The position numbers were made by a program, and so were the translations under genes. 64,000 bases of DNA from Maribacter algarum (ex Lu et al. 2025) (nom. illeg.) (GTDB lineage Bacteria; Bacteroidota; Bacteroidia; Flavobacteriales; Flavobacteriaceae). Below the pieces are notes generated by a model. The model did no database searches and had not been told where the DNA came from. It worked only from the letters and a program-made list of their open reading frames with translations. The DNA lies in assembly GCA_947495915.1 (NCBI GenBank), contig CANMAW010000008.1:62001-126000 (forward strand), given 5' to 3'. Positions 9,157 to 18,754 of this stretch are shown piece after piece. Numbering within the stretch: the stretch's first letter is position 1; each line of letters starts with the position of its first letter.

Positions 9157-10754
9157 TATTTAAGAATTGCAAATTCTAACTGCAACGGTTGCAATGCTTT
9201 TAATAAGGTAGGTATTAAATTTTCTCCTAATTCTAAGTATAATTCTGAGAAATTCTGATTACGCTCTTGTAATGACTGCCCAGGAAAAAGCTGGTTTTGA
9301 ATTTCAGTCATTCGCACTACATGATCTTTTAATTTTCGCTTTTGCGCCTTGAGCAACCGTTTTTCTAAATGATCTAAACCTTGCTTTTGTTTTATTTCTT
9401 GAGCTTTTACAGCTCCTAAAAATGAAGCATCGGTTTGCTCAGCAAGGGCATACATACTTTCAAACTGTGTTTCTAATAGCTTTTTTTGTGGTGTAAAATC
9501 AATATCGATGTTTGAAATATTACGAATTTTTTTATTTATAAAACTGTGTTGTTTCAGAAATAGATCTTGAACCGACACCTCCATTTTTTGCAACTTTTCG
9601 CTTTGTTTTGTTGTAATTGCCAATACAGAGTTTCGTAATAGTAATATCGGAAAAGGTACTTGCATATTTTTAAACATACTTTTAAGTTCTAGCCAGTATG
9701 CTATTTCACCGCCTCCACCGATATAACATAAGTTTGGAAGTATCACTTCTTGATATAACGGGCGAGCTATTACGTTAGGTGAAAAACGTTCAGGAAATTC
9801 TTCAAGTTCTTTTTGTAAATCACTCTTGCTCCAAAATTTCGGCGTATCTGATAAACCATATCCATTATCAACAGCCACTATACGTTCTCGTATACCTTTC
9901 ACTAAATAGAAATAATTAATTTCCCGCGGATTCACCTGAATGTTATAATCTTTTGAAACGGAACCTAAATCAGCAGCAGCAGCAGATACCTTTTCATAGG
10001 AAACCTGCTCAAAAATATCGCGTTTTGCGTAGGGTATTAACAGTTGTTTTAAATCAGCATCATCACCATCAACAATTACCAAGCCTGTATCGCCGAATAA
10101 TTCGTTAGCTAAAAAACGAGTCGCATCGGTAAGTGTTTCATGATTAAGATATGCTTTACTAAAAAGTTCTTTTAGCACTGTTGCATTTGTTGTTCTTCCC
10201 AGTTCATTAGCGAAAGCAGTAAAAACTTCTTGTAATCCTTCCGTATCTAAATGACCTACGGCACCTGATGCATTTTTGTTCCATTGCAGTTTCTTTCCTC
10301 TGAAATTAAAATAATTAATTTCATCAAAGTCATGGTCTTCTGTCGCCATCCAATAAATAGGCACAAAGTTATATTTCGGGTACTTCTTTTTGAGTGTTTG
10401 GGTCAGATTTATGGTTGATACTATTTTGTATAAAAAATACAAAGGACCTGTAAATAAATTCAACTGATGACCTGTAACCACTGTAAAAGTTATAGGTTCT
10501 TTGAGTTGTTTAATATGATCTTGTGTTTTCTTTGATACACTGGTATCAGCATATTGCTTTTGAATGGAATCATACAATACATCACGATGCAATTGCGGAA
10601 AACTCTCTGCTTTTTCTTTGATCTGTGCTTCAAAATTATTTAACGAAGGAAAACGGTTATAGAATGGCTTTAAAGCTTCCGATTGGTCTAAGTAATCACA
10701 TATTAAAGTTGAAAAATAACCCGTGTTCTTGAAGGGTAAACAGTCAATATCCAT
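9153..10754 (-). CDS. bshC: Bacillithiol biosynthesis cysteine-adding enzyme
   Basis: Catalyses the last step of bacillithiol synthesis, adding cysteine to glucosaminyl-malate in the cytoplasm. The 533-residue length is normal. Diagnostic BshC segments are visible: TVVTGHQLNLFTGPLYFLYK near residue 115, YWMATEDHDFDEINYF near 155, and GGGGEIAYWLELK near 345. The C-terminal part (about 390-500) is a long coiled coil rich in K, Q and E, as in the family. bshA and bshB are not in this window. Its stop overlaps the convergent PPOX gene by 4 bp. Confidence 0.95.
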   Translation of the reverse strand: MDIDCLPFKNTGYFSTLICDYLDQSEALKPFYNRFPSLNNFEAQIKEKAESFPQLHRDVLYDSIQKQYADTSVSKKTQDHIKQLKEPITFTVVTGHQLNLFTGPLYFLYKIVSTINLTQTLKKKYPKYNFVPIYWMATEDHDFDEINYFNFRGKKLQWNKNASGAVGHLDTEGLQEVFTAFANELGRTTNATVLKELFSKAYLNHETLTDATRFLANELFGDTGLVIVDGDDADLKQLLIPYAKRDIFEQVSYEKVSAAAADLGSVSKDYNIQVNPREINYFYLVKGIRERIVAVDNGYGLSDTPKFWSKSDLQKELEEFPERFSPNVIARPLYQEVILPNLCYIGGGGEIAYWLELKSMFKNMQVPFPILLLRNSVLAITTKQSEKLQKMEVSVQDLFLKQHSFINKKIRNISNIDIDFTPQKKLLETQFESMYALAEQTDASFLGAVKAQEIKQKQGLDHLEKRLLKAQKRKLKDHVVRMTEIQNQLFPGQSLQERNQNFSELYLELGENLIPTLLKALQPLQLEFAILKY

Positions 10755-11002
10755 AGTAAAAATTAAAATTCAAATAAATCCAACATCCAAAGAAAACCAC
10801 ATAATTGCATTTTACAGCGTCATCATCGCACCATTGAATAGAAATGCTGTAAATATAAAACTACTAAAAATGTGCATTTGCTAAAATTACGTTAATAAGA
10901 CCAACACTTCATCTAAAAAAGGCGGTATAATGAGGAATAAACTTGTACCATTTCAATGAGTTTTCATACCTTACCCTTCGCTCAAAACAGAACTGAAATT
11001 CG
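10755..11002. other. Divergent intergenic region bshC / M14 peptidase
   Basis: 248 bp that must hold both promoters. The only structure I see is an 8-bp inverted repeat, TTTACAGC (10811-10818) and GCTGTAAA (10846-10853), with a 27-base spacer. No exact TAnnTTTG box was found by eye. Confidence 0.4.
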
Positions 11003-13462
11003 ATGAAAAAACTACTACTAGTCACCTTAATTTTAACTTGCTTTACCAATTTTGCTCAAGAACTACAATCACCCTCTGCTTTTTTAGGTTATGAATTGGG
11101 TACTCAATTTACGCCACACCATAAGGTTGTTGATTATTATCAGCACCTAGCTTCAGTCGCTGAAGACCGAATGCAATTACAACAATATGGCACTACTTAC
11201 GAACGCCGACCTTTATTACTAGCGGTTATAAGTTCTGCTTCAAATATGCAAAATTTAGATGCGATTCAAGCGGCTCATATGAAACATACAACTGGTGATA
11301 GTGATGCAAAAAAAGCTATTGTTTGGTTAAGTTACAATGTACATGGTAATGAAAGTGTTAGTACAGAGGCTTCAATGCAAACCATTTATGATTTATTAAC
11401 TGCAAAAGCAGATTATTTAGAAAACACGGTAGTATTAATTGACCCTTGTATTAACCCAGATGGCCGTGATCGGTATGTGAATTGGTATAATCAAAATAAA
11501 AATACCCCTTTCAACAACGACCCTAATAGTAAAGAACACCATGAAGGATGGTTAAATGGTCGACCCAATCACTATATGTTCGATTTAAATAGAGACTGGG
11601 CGTGGCTTACACAAAAAGAAAGTCAACAACGATTAAAGGTATATAATCAATGGTTACCACATGTTCATGTAGATTTTCATGAGCAAGGAGTTGATAGTCC
11701 ATACTACTTTGCACCTGCTGCTGAACCCTTTCACGAGGTAATTACAGATTTTCAGCGTGATTTTCAGGTAACTATCGGAAAAAACCACGCAAAATATTTT
11801 GATGCTAACGGATGGTTTTATTTCACTAAAGAAGTATTCGATTTGCTATATCCTAGCTATGGCGACACCTACCCTACCTATAATGGAAGTATTGGAATGA
11901 CCTATGAGCAAGGAGGTAGCGGTCGTGCAGGCTTGGCCATTAAAACTAGAGTTGGTGATACCCTAACACTAAATGATAGAATTTCTCATCATTATACAAC
12001 AGGACTTTCAACAATTGAAGTAGCCTCAAAAAATGCTCAAAAGCTAAATGACGAATTCAAAAAGTTTTATGCTCAAAAGAAATTCAAATACAAAAGTTAT
12101 GTTTTAAATGGCAAAAGTGACAATATTGATGCGCTTACCGACCTATTAGATCAACATGAAATTAAGTATGGTTGGGGAACATCAGGCAATGCAAAAGGGT
12201 TTTCTTATGATTACGGAGGTACTCGTAATATGCGCACTACAGATAAAAGTTTGGTAATTCATACCAATCAAGTAAAAGGTACTCTGGTAAAAGTACTTTT
12301 CGAACCTAAGGCCAAATTAAGTGACTCCCTCACTTATGATATTACGGCTTGGTCATTACCATATGCATACGGATTAAACGCCATTGCTTCAGAATCATCA
12401 ATAAACTCAAACAGCAATAAATCAAATAATAACCCTTCAAAAAGCACCTTAATTAATAAATCAAATTATGCATACGTTGCTGACTGGAATAGCATGAACG
12501 ACGCTCGTTTTCTTGCTGATTTAATACAACATAAAATTCGCGTTCGATATGCGCATGAGCCATTTACTTTAAATGGAAAAACGCATCAACGTGGTAGCCT
12601 AATCATTACACAAGCAGATAATAAAAACCATGAAAATTTCATTGTATCTTTTACAGAAATCACCAAAAAACACAAACAAGAACTTACCGTAGTACAAACT
12701 GGATTTGTAGATAGTGGTAAAGATTTTGGGTCTGGTTATGTACAAATGATGAATGATGTAAAGGTTGCTGTACTTGCTGGCGAACCAACTTCTACCTTAC
12801 GATTTGGTGAAATCTGGCACTTTTTTGAGCAACAATTACAGTACCCAATAACAGTAGTTGATACCCATTATATGAATCGTGTTGATTTTTCAGCTTATGA
12901 TATTTTAATATTACCAGACGGATGGGGGTACCGAAGTTTCATGACCAAAGAAAAACTAAAAGAGTTAAAAACTTGGGTAAAATCTGGAGGCAAATTAATA
13001 GCCATGGGAAAAGCCATACAATCTTTAGCCGTAGAAGACGGTTTTTCGATTAAAAATAAAAAACAAGAAAAAGATAGCACCAAATCAGTGCGCCCTTTTG
13101 CGGGATCAGAACGCGAACGTATTCAAAATGCCATTACTGGGGCTATTTTCAAAACGGAAGTAGATGCGACTCATCCTTTAGCTTATGGTTATAACTCATC
13201 ATACTTTACCATGAAACTAGGTAATGATTCTTATGAGTATTTAGACAAAGGAAATGTAGTTTATCTTAAGGAAAATCAAAACAAACCTGTTTCAGGTTTT
13301 GCTGGTAATTTCGCCCAAGATAAAATTGCTAAAAGTTTAGTGTTTGGTGTTGAAAATTACGGGCAAGGAAGTGTTGTTTATATGGTCGACAACCCTTTAT
13401 TTAGAGGTTTCTGGGAGAATGGAAAGTTGTTTTTCGCCAATGCTATTTTTATGGTAAACTGA
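11003..13462 (+). CDS. Secreted M14-family zinc carboxypeptidase with C-terminal amidotransferase-like domain
   Basis: An 819-residue exported metallopeptidase. After a signal peptide (MKKLLLVTLILTCFTNFAQ) the M14 domain runs to about residue 345. Zinc ligands are His114 and Glu117 (HGNES) and His226 (VDFHEQG). Substrate-binding residues lie in NPDGRDR (Arg155) and DLNRDW, and the catalytic glutamate is probably Glu302 (TYEQGGSGR). Residues about 590-720 contain YDILILPDGWGYRSF...LKTWVKSGGKLIAMGKA, which resembles a class I amidotransferase/DJ-1-like fold and may be non-catalytic. It likely trims peptides in the periplasm. The gene is monocistronic between bshC and a Crp-type regulator. Confidence 0.9.
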   Translation: MKKLLLVTLILTCFTNFAQELQSPSAFLGYELGTQFTPHHKVVDYYQHLASVAEDRMQLQQYGTTYERRPLLLAVISSASNMQNLDAIQAAHMKHTTGDSDAKKAIVWLSYNVHGNESVSTEASMQTIYDLLTAKADYLENTVVLIDPCINPDGRDRYVNWYNQNKNTPFNNDPNSKEHHEGWLNGRPNHYMFDLNRDWAWLTQKESQQRLKVYNQWLPHVHVDFHEQGVDSPYYFAPAAEPFHEVITDFQRDFQVTIGKNHAKYFDANGWFYFTKEVFDLLYPSYGDTYPTYNGSIGMTYEQGGSGRAGLAIKTRVGDTLTLNDRISHHYTTGLSTIEVASKNAQKLNDEFKKFYAQKKFKYKSYVLNGKSDNIDALTDLLDQHEIKYGWGTSGNAKGFSYDYGGTRNMRTTDKSLVIHTNQVKGTLVKVLFEPKAKLSDSLTYDITAWSLPYAYGLNAIASESSINSNSNKSNNNPSKSTLINKSNYAYVADWNSMNDARFLADLIQHKIRVRYAHEPFTLNGKTHQRGSLIITQADNKNHENFIVSFTEITKKHKQELTVVQTGFVDSGKDFGSGYVQMMNDVKVAVLAGEPTSTLRFGEIWHFFEQQLQYPITVVDTHYMNRVDFSAYDILILPDGWGYRSFMTKEKLKELKTWVKSGGKLIAMGKAIQSLAVEDGFSIKNKKQEKDSTKSVRPFAGSERERIQNAITGAIFKTEVDATHPLAYGYNSSYFTMKLGNDSYEYLDKGNVVYLKENQNKPVSGFAGNFAQDKIAKSLVFGVENYGQGSVVYMVDNPLFRGFWENGKLFFANAIFMVN

Positions 13463-13496
13463 TGTTTAACTTGATATTGAAATCTAATTTTTATTG

Positions 13497-13621
13497 ATAT
13501 AACCCATAAATAAACAAGAAGGTTATAGTAATTCTTGCAGTTAAAAATTTGTATTTGATTAGGAAGTAAACTTCGCTCGGTTATTACTATACAATTATAA
13601 ACACATTGGTTTGGGTTATAT
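13497..13621. repeat. Nested inverted-repeat element
   Basis: A 125-bp stretch bounded by a perfect 10-bp inverted repeat (ATATAACCCA at 13497-13506, TGGGTTATAT at 13612-13621). Inside is a second inverted pair built on TATAGTAAT / ATTACTATA (around 13525 and 13583). It fills the gap between the peptidase and the Crp regulator, has no coding potential, and looks like a foldable intergenic repeat or MITE-like remnant. No second copy was noticed in the window. Confidence 0.45.
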
Positions 13622-13644
13622 TCAAGTTATAAAGAAAATAATAG

Positions 13645-14220
13645 TTGAATTCTAAAGATAAAATTCGCCCCATCATTAACGCCGTTTCTCCGATTTCAGA
13701 AGCCGCTATGCAAAAGCTTGAACCTTTGGTTCAATTTTCAACCATCACTAAAGGATCAGATTTAACAGCAGTTGGTCAAAGTAATTCTTATGAATATTTT
13801 GTAATTGATGGTATTTGTAAAAGTTTTTTGTTCAATCCAGAGGGTGAAGAAATTACTTTGTCATTTTTTATGTCCAACGCTATAATTTCGCCTTACATAA
13901 CAAGGGTTAAAAATGGCAAATCATTAATCAATCTTAAGGCGCTGACGGAATTAACAGTAGCTAACATGAACGCGGCGGCTTTCGAAAAACTAATGGTAGA
14001 TGATCTCGAAATTAGACGATTTGGAAATACTGTTTTAAGAAACGAATTATTAGAAAAAGTTCAGAAAGAAATCGCCTTAGCTTCTTCACCTGCTAAAATA
14101 AGATTACAAAACCTCAGAAAGAAATTTCCAAATATTGAAAACAGCATTCCACATGCTGATATTGCTTCCTATCTTGGCATTACAACAATTTCATTAAGTA
14201 GATTGAGGTCTCGATCTTAA
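13645..14220 (+). CDS. Crp/Fnr family transcriptional regulator
   Basis: A 191-residue regulator. The N-terminal half (about 20-115) is a cyclic-nucleotide-binding-like beta roll (NSYEYFVIDGICKSFLFNPEGEEITLSFFM). The C-terminus carries a compact helix-turn-helix (HADIASYLGITTISLSRLRS). No clear cAMP-binding arginine motif or Fnr-type cysteine cluster is visible, as in many Bacteroidota members, so the signal is unknown. A TTG start at 13645 is used because the first in-frame ATG would remove the start of the sensor domain. It is the first of three such regulators within 10 kb. Confidence 0.8.
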   Translation: MNSKDKIRPIINAVSPISEAAMQKLEPLVQFSTITKGSDLTAVGQSNSYEYFVIDGICKSFLFNPEGEEITLSFFMSNAIISPYITRVKNGKSLINLKALTELTVANMNAAAFEKLMVDDLEIRRFGNTVLRNELLEKVQKEIALASSPAKIRLQNLRKKFPNIENSIPHADIASYLGITTISLSRLRSRS

Positions 14221-14291
14221 ATCTTATCATTTGTTAACGAGTTTTAAATAATTGATGCAGAATTTTGATTTTAAATTCAATACGCATCAAA

Positions 14292-14858
14292 ATGAAAAAT
14301 ATAAACCATCTCTTAAAACGCACAAGCACCCCCAAAAACTTGCTCTTTTTGTTTCTCATTAGCCACACTATTTTCTGGTTTATGATTAGTTTCTCTTTAC
14401 CAAAAATTAATAGTCAAATCGGAGATAAAGTTTTTGATATCCGTCCTTTTGGATATTCAATTATAGAAGCAAGAACAATCTTATCTAATCTAAATGAAGA
14501 AACTATAAACTTTTACATTTTTCCACAACTCAGTTTTTTAGATATTTTATATCCCTTTTTTCTTGCTTTATTTTTAAGCAGTTTACTATTTCGATTAATA
14601 AATATTTCCGAGCTTTTAATTCGCTCAAAATCAATCTTATTAATGATACCATTTATAGCGATGATATTTGATTATTTAGAAAATTTTTGTGTGCTGTACA
14701 TGATAACTCATACGAGCAGCACTCCAAATGTTTTAATCCACATGTCAAGCATTTTCACAATTTTAAAGGGAGTTTCAACAACCATTGCATGGGTAAGTAT
14801 TTTATTATTTTCAATAACTTTTACAAGAACTAAAATTCTTAAAAGAAAATTTAACTAG
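14292..14858 (+). CDS. Hypothetical four-helix membrane protein
   Basis: 188 residues from the ATG at 14292; a TTG 27 bp earlier is less likely. Four hydrophobic segments are visible: NLLFLFLISHTIFWFMISF, LDILYPFFLALFLSSLLF, SILLMIPFIAMIFDYLENF and a final one before FTRTKILKRKFN. The loop between the first two contains FDIRPFGYSIIEAR. I do not recognise the family. It follows the Crp regulator in the same direction with a 71-bp gap, so co-transcription is possible. Confidence 0.65.
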   Translation: MKNINHLLKRTSTPKNLLFLFLISHTIFWFMISFSLPKINSQIGDKVFDIRPFGYSIIEARTILSNLNEETINFYIFPQLSFLDILYPFFLALFLSSLLFRLINISELLIRSKSILLMIPFIAMIFDYLENFCVLYMITHTSSTPNVLIHMSSIFTILKGVSTTIAWVSILLFSITFTRTKILKRKFN

Positions 14859-14973
14859 ACTGAAAATAAAGAAATTCGCCAAACATTCATCTTAAACTAT
14901 ATCGCTGTAATTGTCAGCATCAGGTTGAATAAATAAGGACTATATTAGTAACTCTAGTTAAGCTATTTCAACC

Positions 14974-15351
14974 ATGTCAACAGATTTTAATCAGGCTACT
15001 TCCGAAGAAGAAAGAAAAAAATGGTGGAGTGAAAAAAGAACTAAATACAACATAGGTTTAATTTTAAGTGGTATGATAGCCTTTGTATGCTATAGTTTAG
15101 TGGTGAGGTATGTAATCCCCCCTGCTCCAGATGTCGAAATAACCCTTTTTACCCTTCTTTTTCAAGGTGTGGGTTATTTGATTTTTATGAGCATAGCCAA
15201 TGTCTTTTATAGTGCAGGCGCTGCAATTGAAAATAGGTGCAAACCAAAAAACACGCTTCAATTTAGAATACGAACTTTCAACCTAGGCTTTGCTCTTTCT
15301 TGCTTGATACCGTTTTCTATTCCGATTATTTTACTAATTTACTACCTGTAG
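14974..15351 (+). CDS. Hypothetical small membrane protein
   Basis: 125 residues. A charged N-terminus (EEERKKWWSEKRTKYN) is followed by three hydrophobic helices: IGLILSGMIAFVCYSLVV, TLFTLLFQGVGYLIFMSIANVF and FALSCLIPFSIPIILLIYYL. I do not recognise the family. It lies between another unknown membrane protein and the NCS1-like permease on the same strand, with about 90-115 bp on each side and no clear terminator, so its link to either is uncertain. Confidence 0.65.
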   Translation: MSTDFNQATSEEERKKWWSEKRTKYNIGLILSGMIAFVCYSLVVRYVIPPAPDVEITLFTLLFQGVGYLIFMSIANVFYSAGAAIENRCKPKNTLQFRIRTFNLGFALSCLIPFSIPIILLIYYL

Positions 15352-15441
15352 CTATTTAGTAAATTCTTTAGTAGTTTTTTGATTCTCACAAGTTAAGTTG
15401 TAGCATTAAAAATGAAGATCACCACCTAAAATCATTCGTAC

Positions 15442-17151
15442 ATGCAAACCAATTCTGATTTTAAGCAATTTGAAAATTTAAATGACGAGCAACTCCCTGT
15501 TGCCAAACAAAAACTTCATGATTGGACACATTTTGCTGGTTTATATGCTGCCGAGCATGTTGCTGCAACAGAATTTGTTATCGGAGCAACCTTCGTTGCC
15601 TTAGGTGCAAAAACCATGGATATCTTACTGGGACTCTTGATCGGTAATGTTTTGGCTGTTTTGAGTTGGACGTTTATCACCTCCCCTATTGCCGTTGATA
15701 CACGATTAAGTCTTTACACCTACCTTAATAAAATTGCCGGTGATTCAATGACCAAACTATACAATTGGGCCAATGTCGTCATCTTTTCGGTGATTTCAGC
15801 CGCCATGATCACAGTTTCATCTACAGCTGTACGTTTTGCCTTTGATATTCCCGCACAACTCAATTGGTATCCCACCAATTTTTGGTTCATTTTGATTGTT
15901 CTAGCAGTCGGTATTTTCGTAGTATCAATTGCTCTATACGGATTTAATGCTGTTGCAGAATTTTCAGGCATTTGCGCACCTTGGCTTTTTGTGATGTTTA
16001 CTAGTGGTGCTATGGTGCTTTTACCTGCTTTATCTTTAGATGTATTAGCCAAAACTTTACCTAGCGGTTGGAATGATTTTATAAGTCTAGGAAATCAGTC
16101 AATATGGACAGGAATTAATAGTGATGGTGAAGCTGGTATTGGACTCGTGGAAGTCATTGGTTTTGCATGGGCTGCTAATACGATAACACATTTCGGACTC
16201 ATTGATATGGCGTTGTTACGATTCGCTAAAAAGAAATCTTACGGACTAGCAACCAGCACGGGAATGATGTTTGGTCATTACGTCGCTTGGATAGCAGCTG
16301 GTATTATGGGCGCAGGTGCTGCCGTAATTCTCGGAAAATCAATCGTCGCTTTAGATCCTGGTGATGTGGCTTATTATGCATTAGGTTGGTCAGGTTTTGT
16401 GATCGTAATCGTCGCAGGATGGACCACTGCTATTACCAACTTATATCGTGCGGGTTTGGCAGCACAGGCCATTTTTAACAAGCATTCTCGTAAAAAAACA
16501 ACTATAATAGTTGGCTTGGTTACCGTTATTATAGCTTGTTTTCCTTTTGTATTTTCTCAAATGCTTCCCTTATTAACTTATGCCGGGTTATTGGTGGTTC
16601 CGGTAGGTGCTATTGTATTTGCTGAGCACCAAATTTTTCCACGTATAGGTTATACCCGTTATTGGTCTTCTTATCGACAATTAACTTTTAGTACTCCCGC
16701 AGTCGCATCTTGGGGATTAGGTCTGGTTTTTGGTTTTGGATTAAATGCTTTGAATGTAATTTCCTTTTATTATCTATTCATTCCAACATGGATTTTCACC
16801 ATACTACTGTATACCTTATTGGCCGCAAAATATGGCGCCAAACAAAAATATACGCAAGAAGAAGAACAAGAAAAAGAACGCCATGAAAACATTTTAAAAT
16901 ATCAAGAATATAAAGCATCGTTAGAAGAACAACCCTTAAAAGATACTTCAGGGCTTACTAAAATTATAAAATTAGTTGCTTACGCTGCACTTGGCGTCAC
17001 CCTATTTTTAGCCGGCATCGTACTTTTCGGTAGTAAAGATGAAAATGAATATGTGGCCAACCGAGAAACTTTTTATCAATACGCATTTATCTGCACCCTT
17101 ATTTATTTCATAACTGCCTATGTAGCTTTAAGGCGTAGCAAATCAACATAA
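15442..17151 (+). CDS. NCS1 (purine-cytosine permease-like) transporter
   Basis: A 569-residue inner-membrane transporter. The first 460 residues follow the NCS1 layout of 10-12 helices, with FAGLYAAEHVAATEFVIGATFVALGA at the start and the conserved AVAEFSGICAPWLFVMF and YRAGLAAQAIF segments. A charged linker (about 470-500, rich in E, K, Q) leads to two extra helices at the C-terminus. NCS1 proteins import nucleobases and related compounds with Na+ or H+. Here the next gene, 8 bp away, is a mannitol dehydrogenase, so the real substrate may be a polyol or sugar acid; that is inference. Confidence 0.82.
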   Translation: MQTNSDFKQFENLNDEQLPVAKQKLHDWTHFAGLYAAEHVAATEFVIGATFVALGAKTMDILLGLLIGNVLAVLSWTFITSPIAVDTRLSLYTYLNKIAGDSMTKLYNWANVVIFSVISAAMITVSSTAVRFAFDIPAQLNWYPTNFWFILIVLAVGIFVVSIALYGFNAVAEFSGICAPWLFVMFTSGAMVLLPALSLDVLAKTLPSGWNDFISLGNQSIWTGINSDGEAGIGLVEVIGFAWAANTITHFGLIDMALLRFAKKKSYGLATSTGMMFGHYVAWIAAGIMGAGAAVILGKSIVALDPGDVAYYALGWSGFVIVIVAGWTTAITNLYRAGLAAQAIFNKHSRKKTTIIVGLVTVIIACFPFVFSQMLPLLTYAGLLVVPVGAIVFAEHQIFPRIGYTRYWSSYRQLTFSTPAVASWGLGLVFGFGLNALNVISFYYLFIPTWIFTILLYTLLAAKYGAKQKYTQEEEQEKERHENILKYQEYKASLEEQPLKDTSGLTKIIKLVAYAALGVTLFLAGIVLFGSKDENEYVANRETFYQYAFICTLIYFITAYVALRRSKST

Positions 17152-17159
17152 CTGTTAAA

Positions 17160-18644
17160 ATGAAAGATAAAACAACCCTTAATCAAAATAACTTAAAACG
17201 AATCGGTGATTATATATCTGTTCCTCAATATGGTCGTGAAACCATAAATTCGGGAATAGTTCATATTGGTGTAGGTGGTTTTCATAGGGCGCACCAAGCC
17301 TATTACACCCATCAACTTCAAGAACAATTTCCTGCAAAAGATTGGGGTATTTGCGGTATGGGTTTGCGAAAGGGGGATCAAAAAATAAATGATGTTTTAC
17401 AAGAACAAGATGGACTATATACCCTAATAATAAAACACCCAAATGGCAAAGTAGAACCCCACATTATAGGCGCTATTCTTGATTTTAATTTGGCGATCGA
17501 TAATCCGTTAGCTGCCATTGATAAAATGGCACATCAAGATACTAAGATTGTTTCGCTTACCATTACAGAAGGTGGCTATAATTTTAATCCATCAACAGGT
17601 GCATTTGATTTCTCGAATCCTGATGTTCAACATGAATTGAAAAACCCAAACGATCCTAAAACGGTATACGGTTATTTAACCGCGGCATTAAAAAAACGTA
17701 GAGATCATAAGTTACCAGCATTTACAGTAATGTCATGCGATAACATTCAACATAACGGTGATGTTGCCCGAACAATGCTGCTCACTTTTGCAAAAAAACT
17801 GGACCCAGATTTAGCTCGTTGGATTGAGCAAGAAGTTCGTTTTCCGAACAGCATGGTAGATCGTATTACTCCGGTTACATCTGCTTCAGACATTGCTTAT
17901 TTAGAAGAAAATTTCGACCTCTTAGATCAATGGCCTGTAACCTGCGAACCTTTCATACAGTGGATTATTGAAGACCAATTTTCAAATGGTAGACCTGAAT
18001 ATGAAAAAGTAGGCGTACAATTTGTACCTGATGTAAAACCTTATGAAAAAATGAAACTTCGCTTGCTAAACGCAGGGCATTCGGTTTTAGGTATTTTAGG
18101 TGCACTTCACGGTCACAGCACTATTAATGCATGTATGGAGGATAGTACGTTTGCAACCTATTTAAGACAGTTTATGGATAGTGAGGTGAGTCCTATATTA
18201 GATCCTGTTGCAGGAATTGATTTAAAAAGCTATAAAGACAGTTTAGAAGAACGTTTTGCCAACCCAAATATAAAAGATAGTGTGAGTCGAATCTGTTCTG
18301 AGAGTTCAGCAAAGCTTCCGAAGTTTCTAATTCCAACTTTAAAAGATAATTTAGACCGTGGTGGTAGTTTCAAGTTCGCAACCTTGGTGATAGCCGCTTG
18401 GTGCTTTTATAGCGATAAATGTAGCAATGAAAAAGGCGAACCCATTGAAATTATTGATGTGATGCAAAAAGAACTTCACGAAGCTGCGCGACAAACGAAC
18501 GATGATCCATTGGCCTTTCTTCGCTTAAAAAGTCTTTTTGGAGATTTAATTGACAACAGAAAATTCACAGCCCTTTACGTGGAAATGATTGCACAAATTT
18601 ATTCGGAAGACGATATTAGAAAGCATATGCAAGAAATGCTTTAA
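17160..18644 (+). CDS. Mannitol dehydrogenase family protein
   Basis: A 494-residue polyol-specific long-chain NAD(P)-dependent dehydrogenase. The Rossmann motif is GVGGFHRAHQAYYTHQL near residue 37. The family's catalytic domain is shown by MKLRLLNAGHSVLGILGALHGHSTI near 300 (the lysine in KLRLLN is the usual catalytic residue). Length and motifs match mannitol 2-dehydrogenase (mannitol to fructose), but fructuronate or other hexuronate reductases share the fold. It is preceded by the NCS1-like permease with an 8-bp gap and probably forms an uptake-plus-oxidation pair. Mannitol is plentiful in brown algae, which would suit a marine host. Confidence 0.88.
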   Translation: MKDKTTLNQNNLKRIGDYISVPQYGRETINSGIVHIGVGGFHRAHQAYYTHQLQEQFPAKDWGICGMGLRKGDQKINDVLQEQDGLYTLIIKHPNGKVEPHIIGAILDFNLAIDNPLAAIDKMAHQDTKIVSLTITEGGYNFNPSTGAFDFSNPDVQHELKNPNDPKTVYGYLTAALKKRRDHKLPAFTVMSCDNIQHNGDVARTMLLTFAKKLDPDLARWIEQEVRFPNSMVDRITPVTSASDIAYLEENFDLLDQWPVTCEPFIQWIIEDQFSNGRPEYEKVGVQFVPDVKPYEKMKLRLLNAGHSVLGILGALHGHSTINACMEDSTFATYLRQFMDSEVSPILDPVAGIDLKSYKDSLEERFANPNIKDSVSRICSESSAKLPKFLIPTLKDNLDRGGSFKFATLVIAAWCFYSDKCSNEKGEPIEIIDVMQKELHEAARQTNDDPLAFLRLKSLFGDLIDNRKFTALYVEMIAQIYSEDDIRKHMQEML

Positions 18645-18754
18645 AATCTATTGAAACGACATCAGCTTTTCTTCTAATATGGTGTTAAATAAAAGTTTAA
18701 TTCCTATATCGTTTCAAGCGGTCTACCAATCTTTGCATTATTATTAAAAAAAAT

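Noticed and set aside
16860-16930. Glu/Lys/Gln-rich stretch in the NCS1-like permease as a frameshift or insertion
   Set aside because: The frame continues cleanly into two further membrane helices, so it is a normal cytoplasmic linker.
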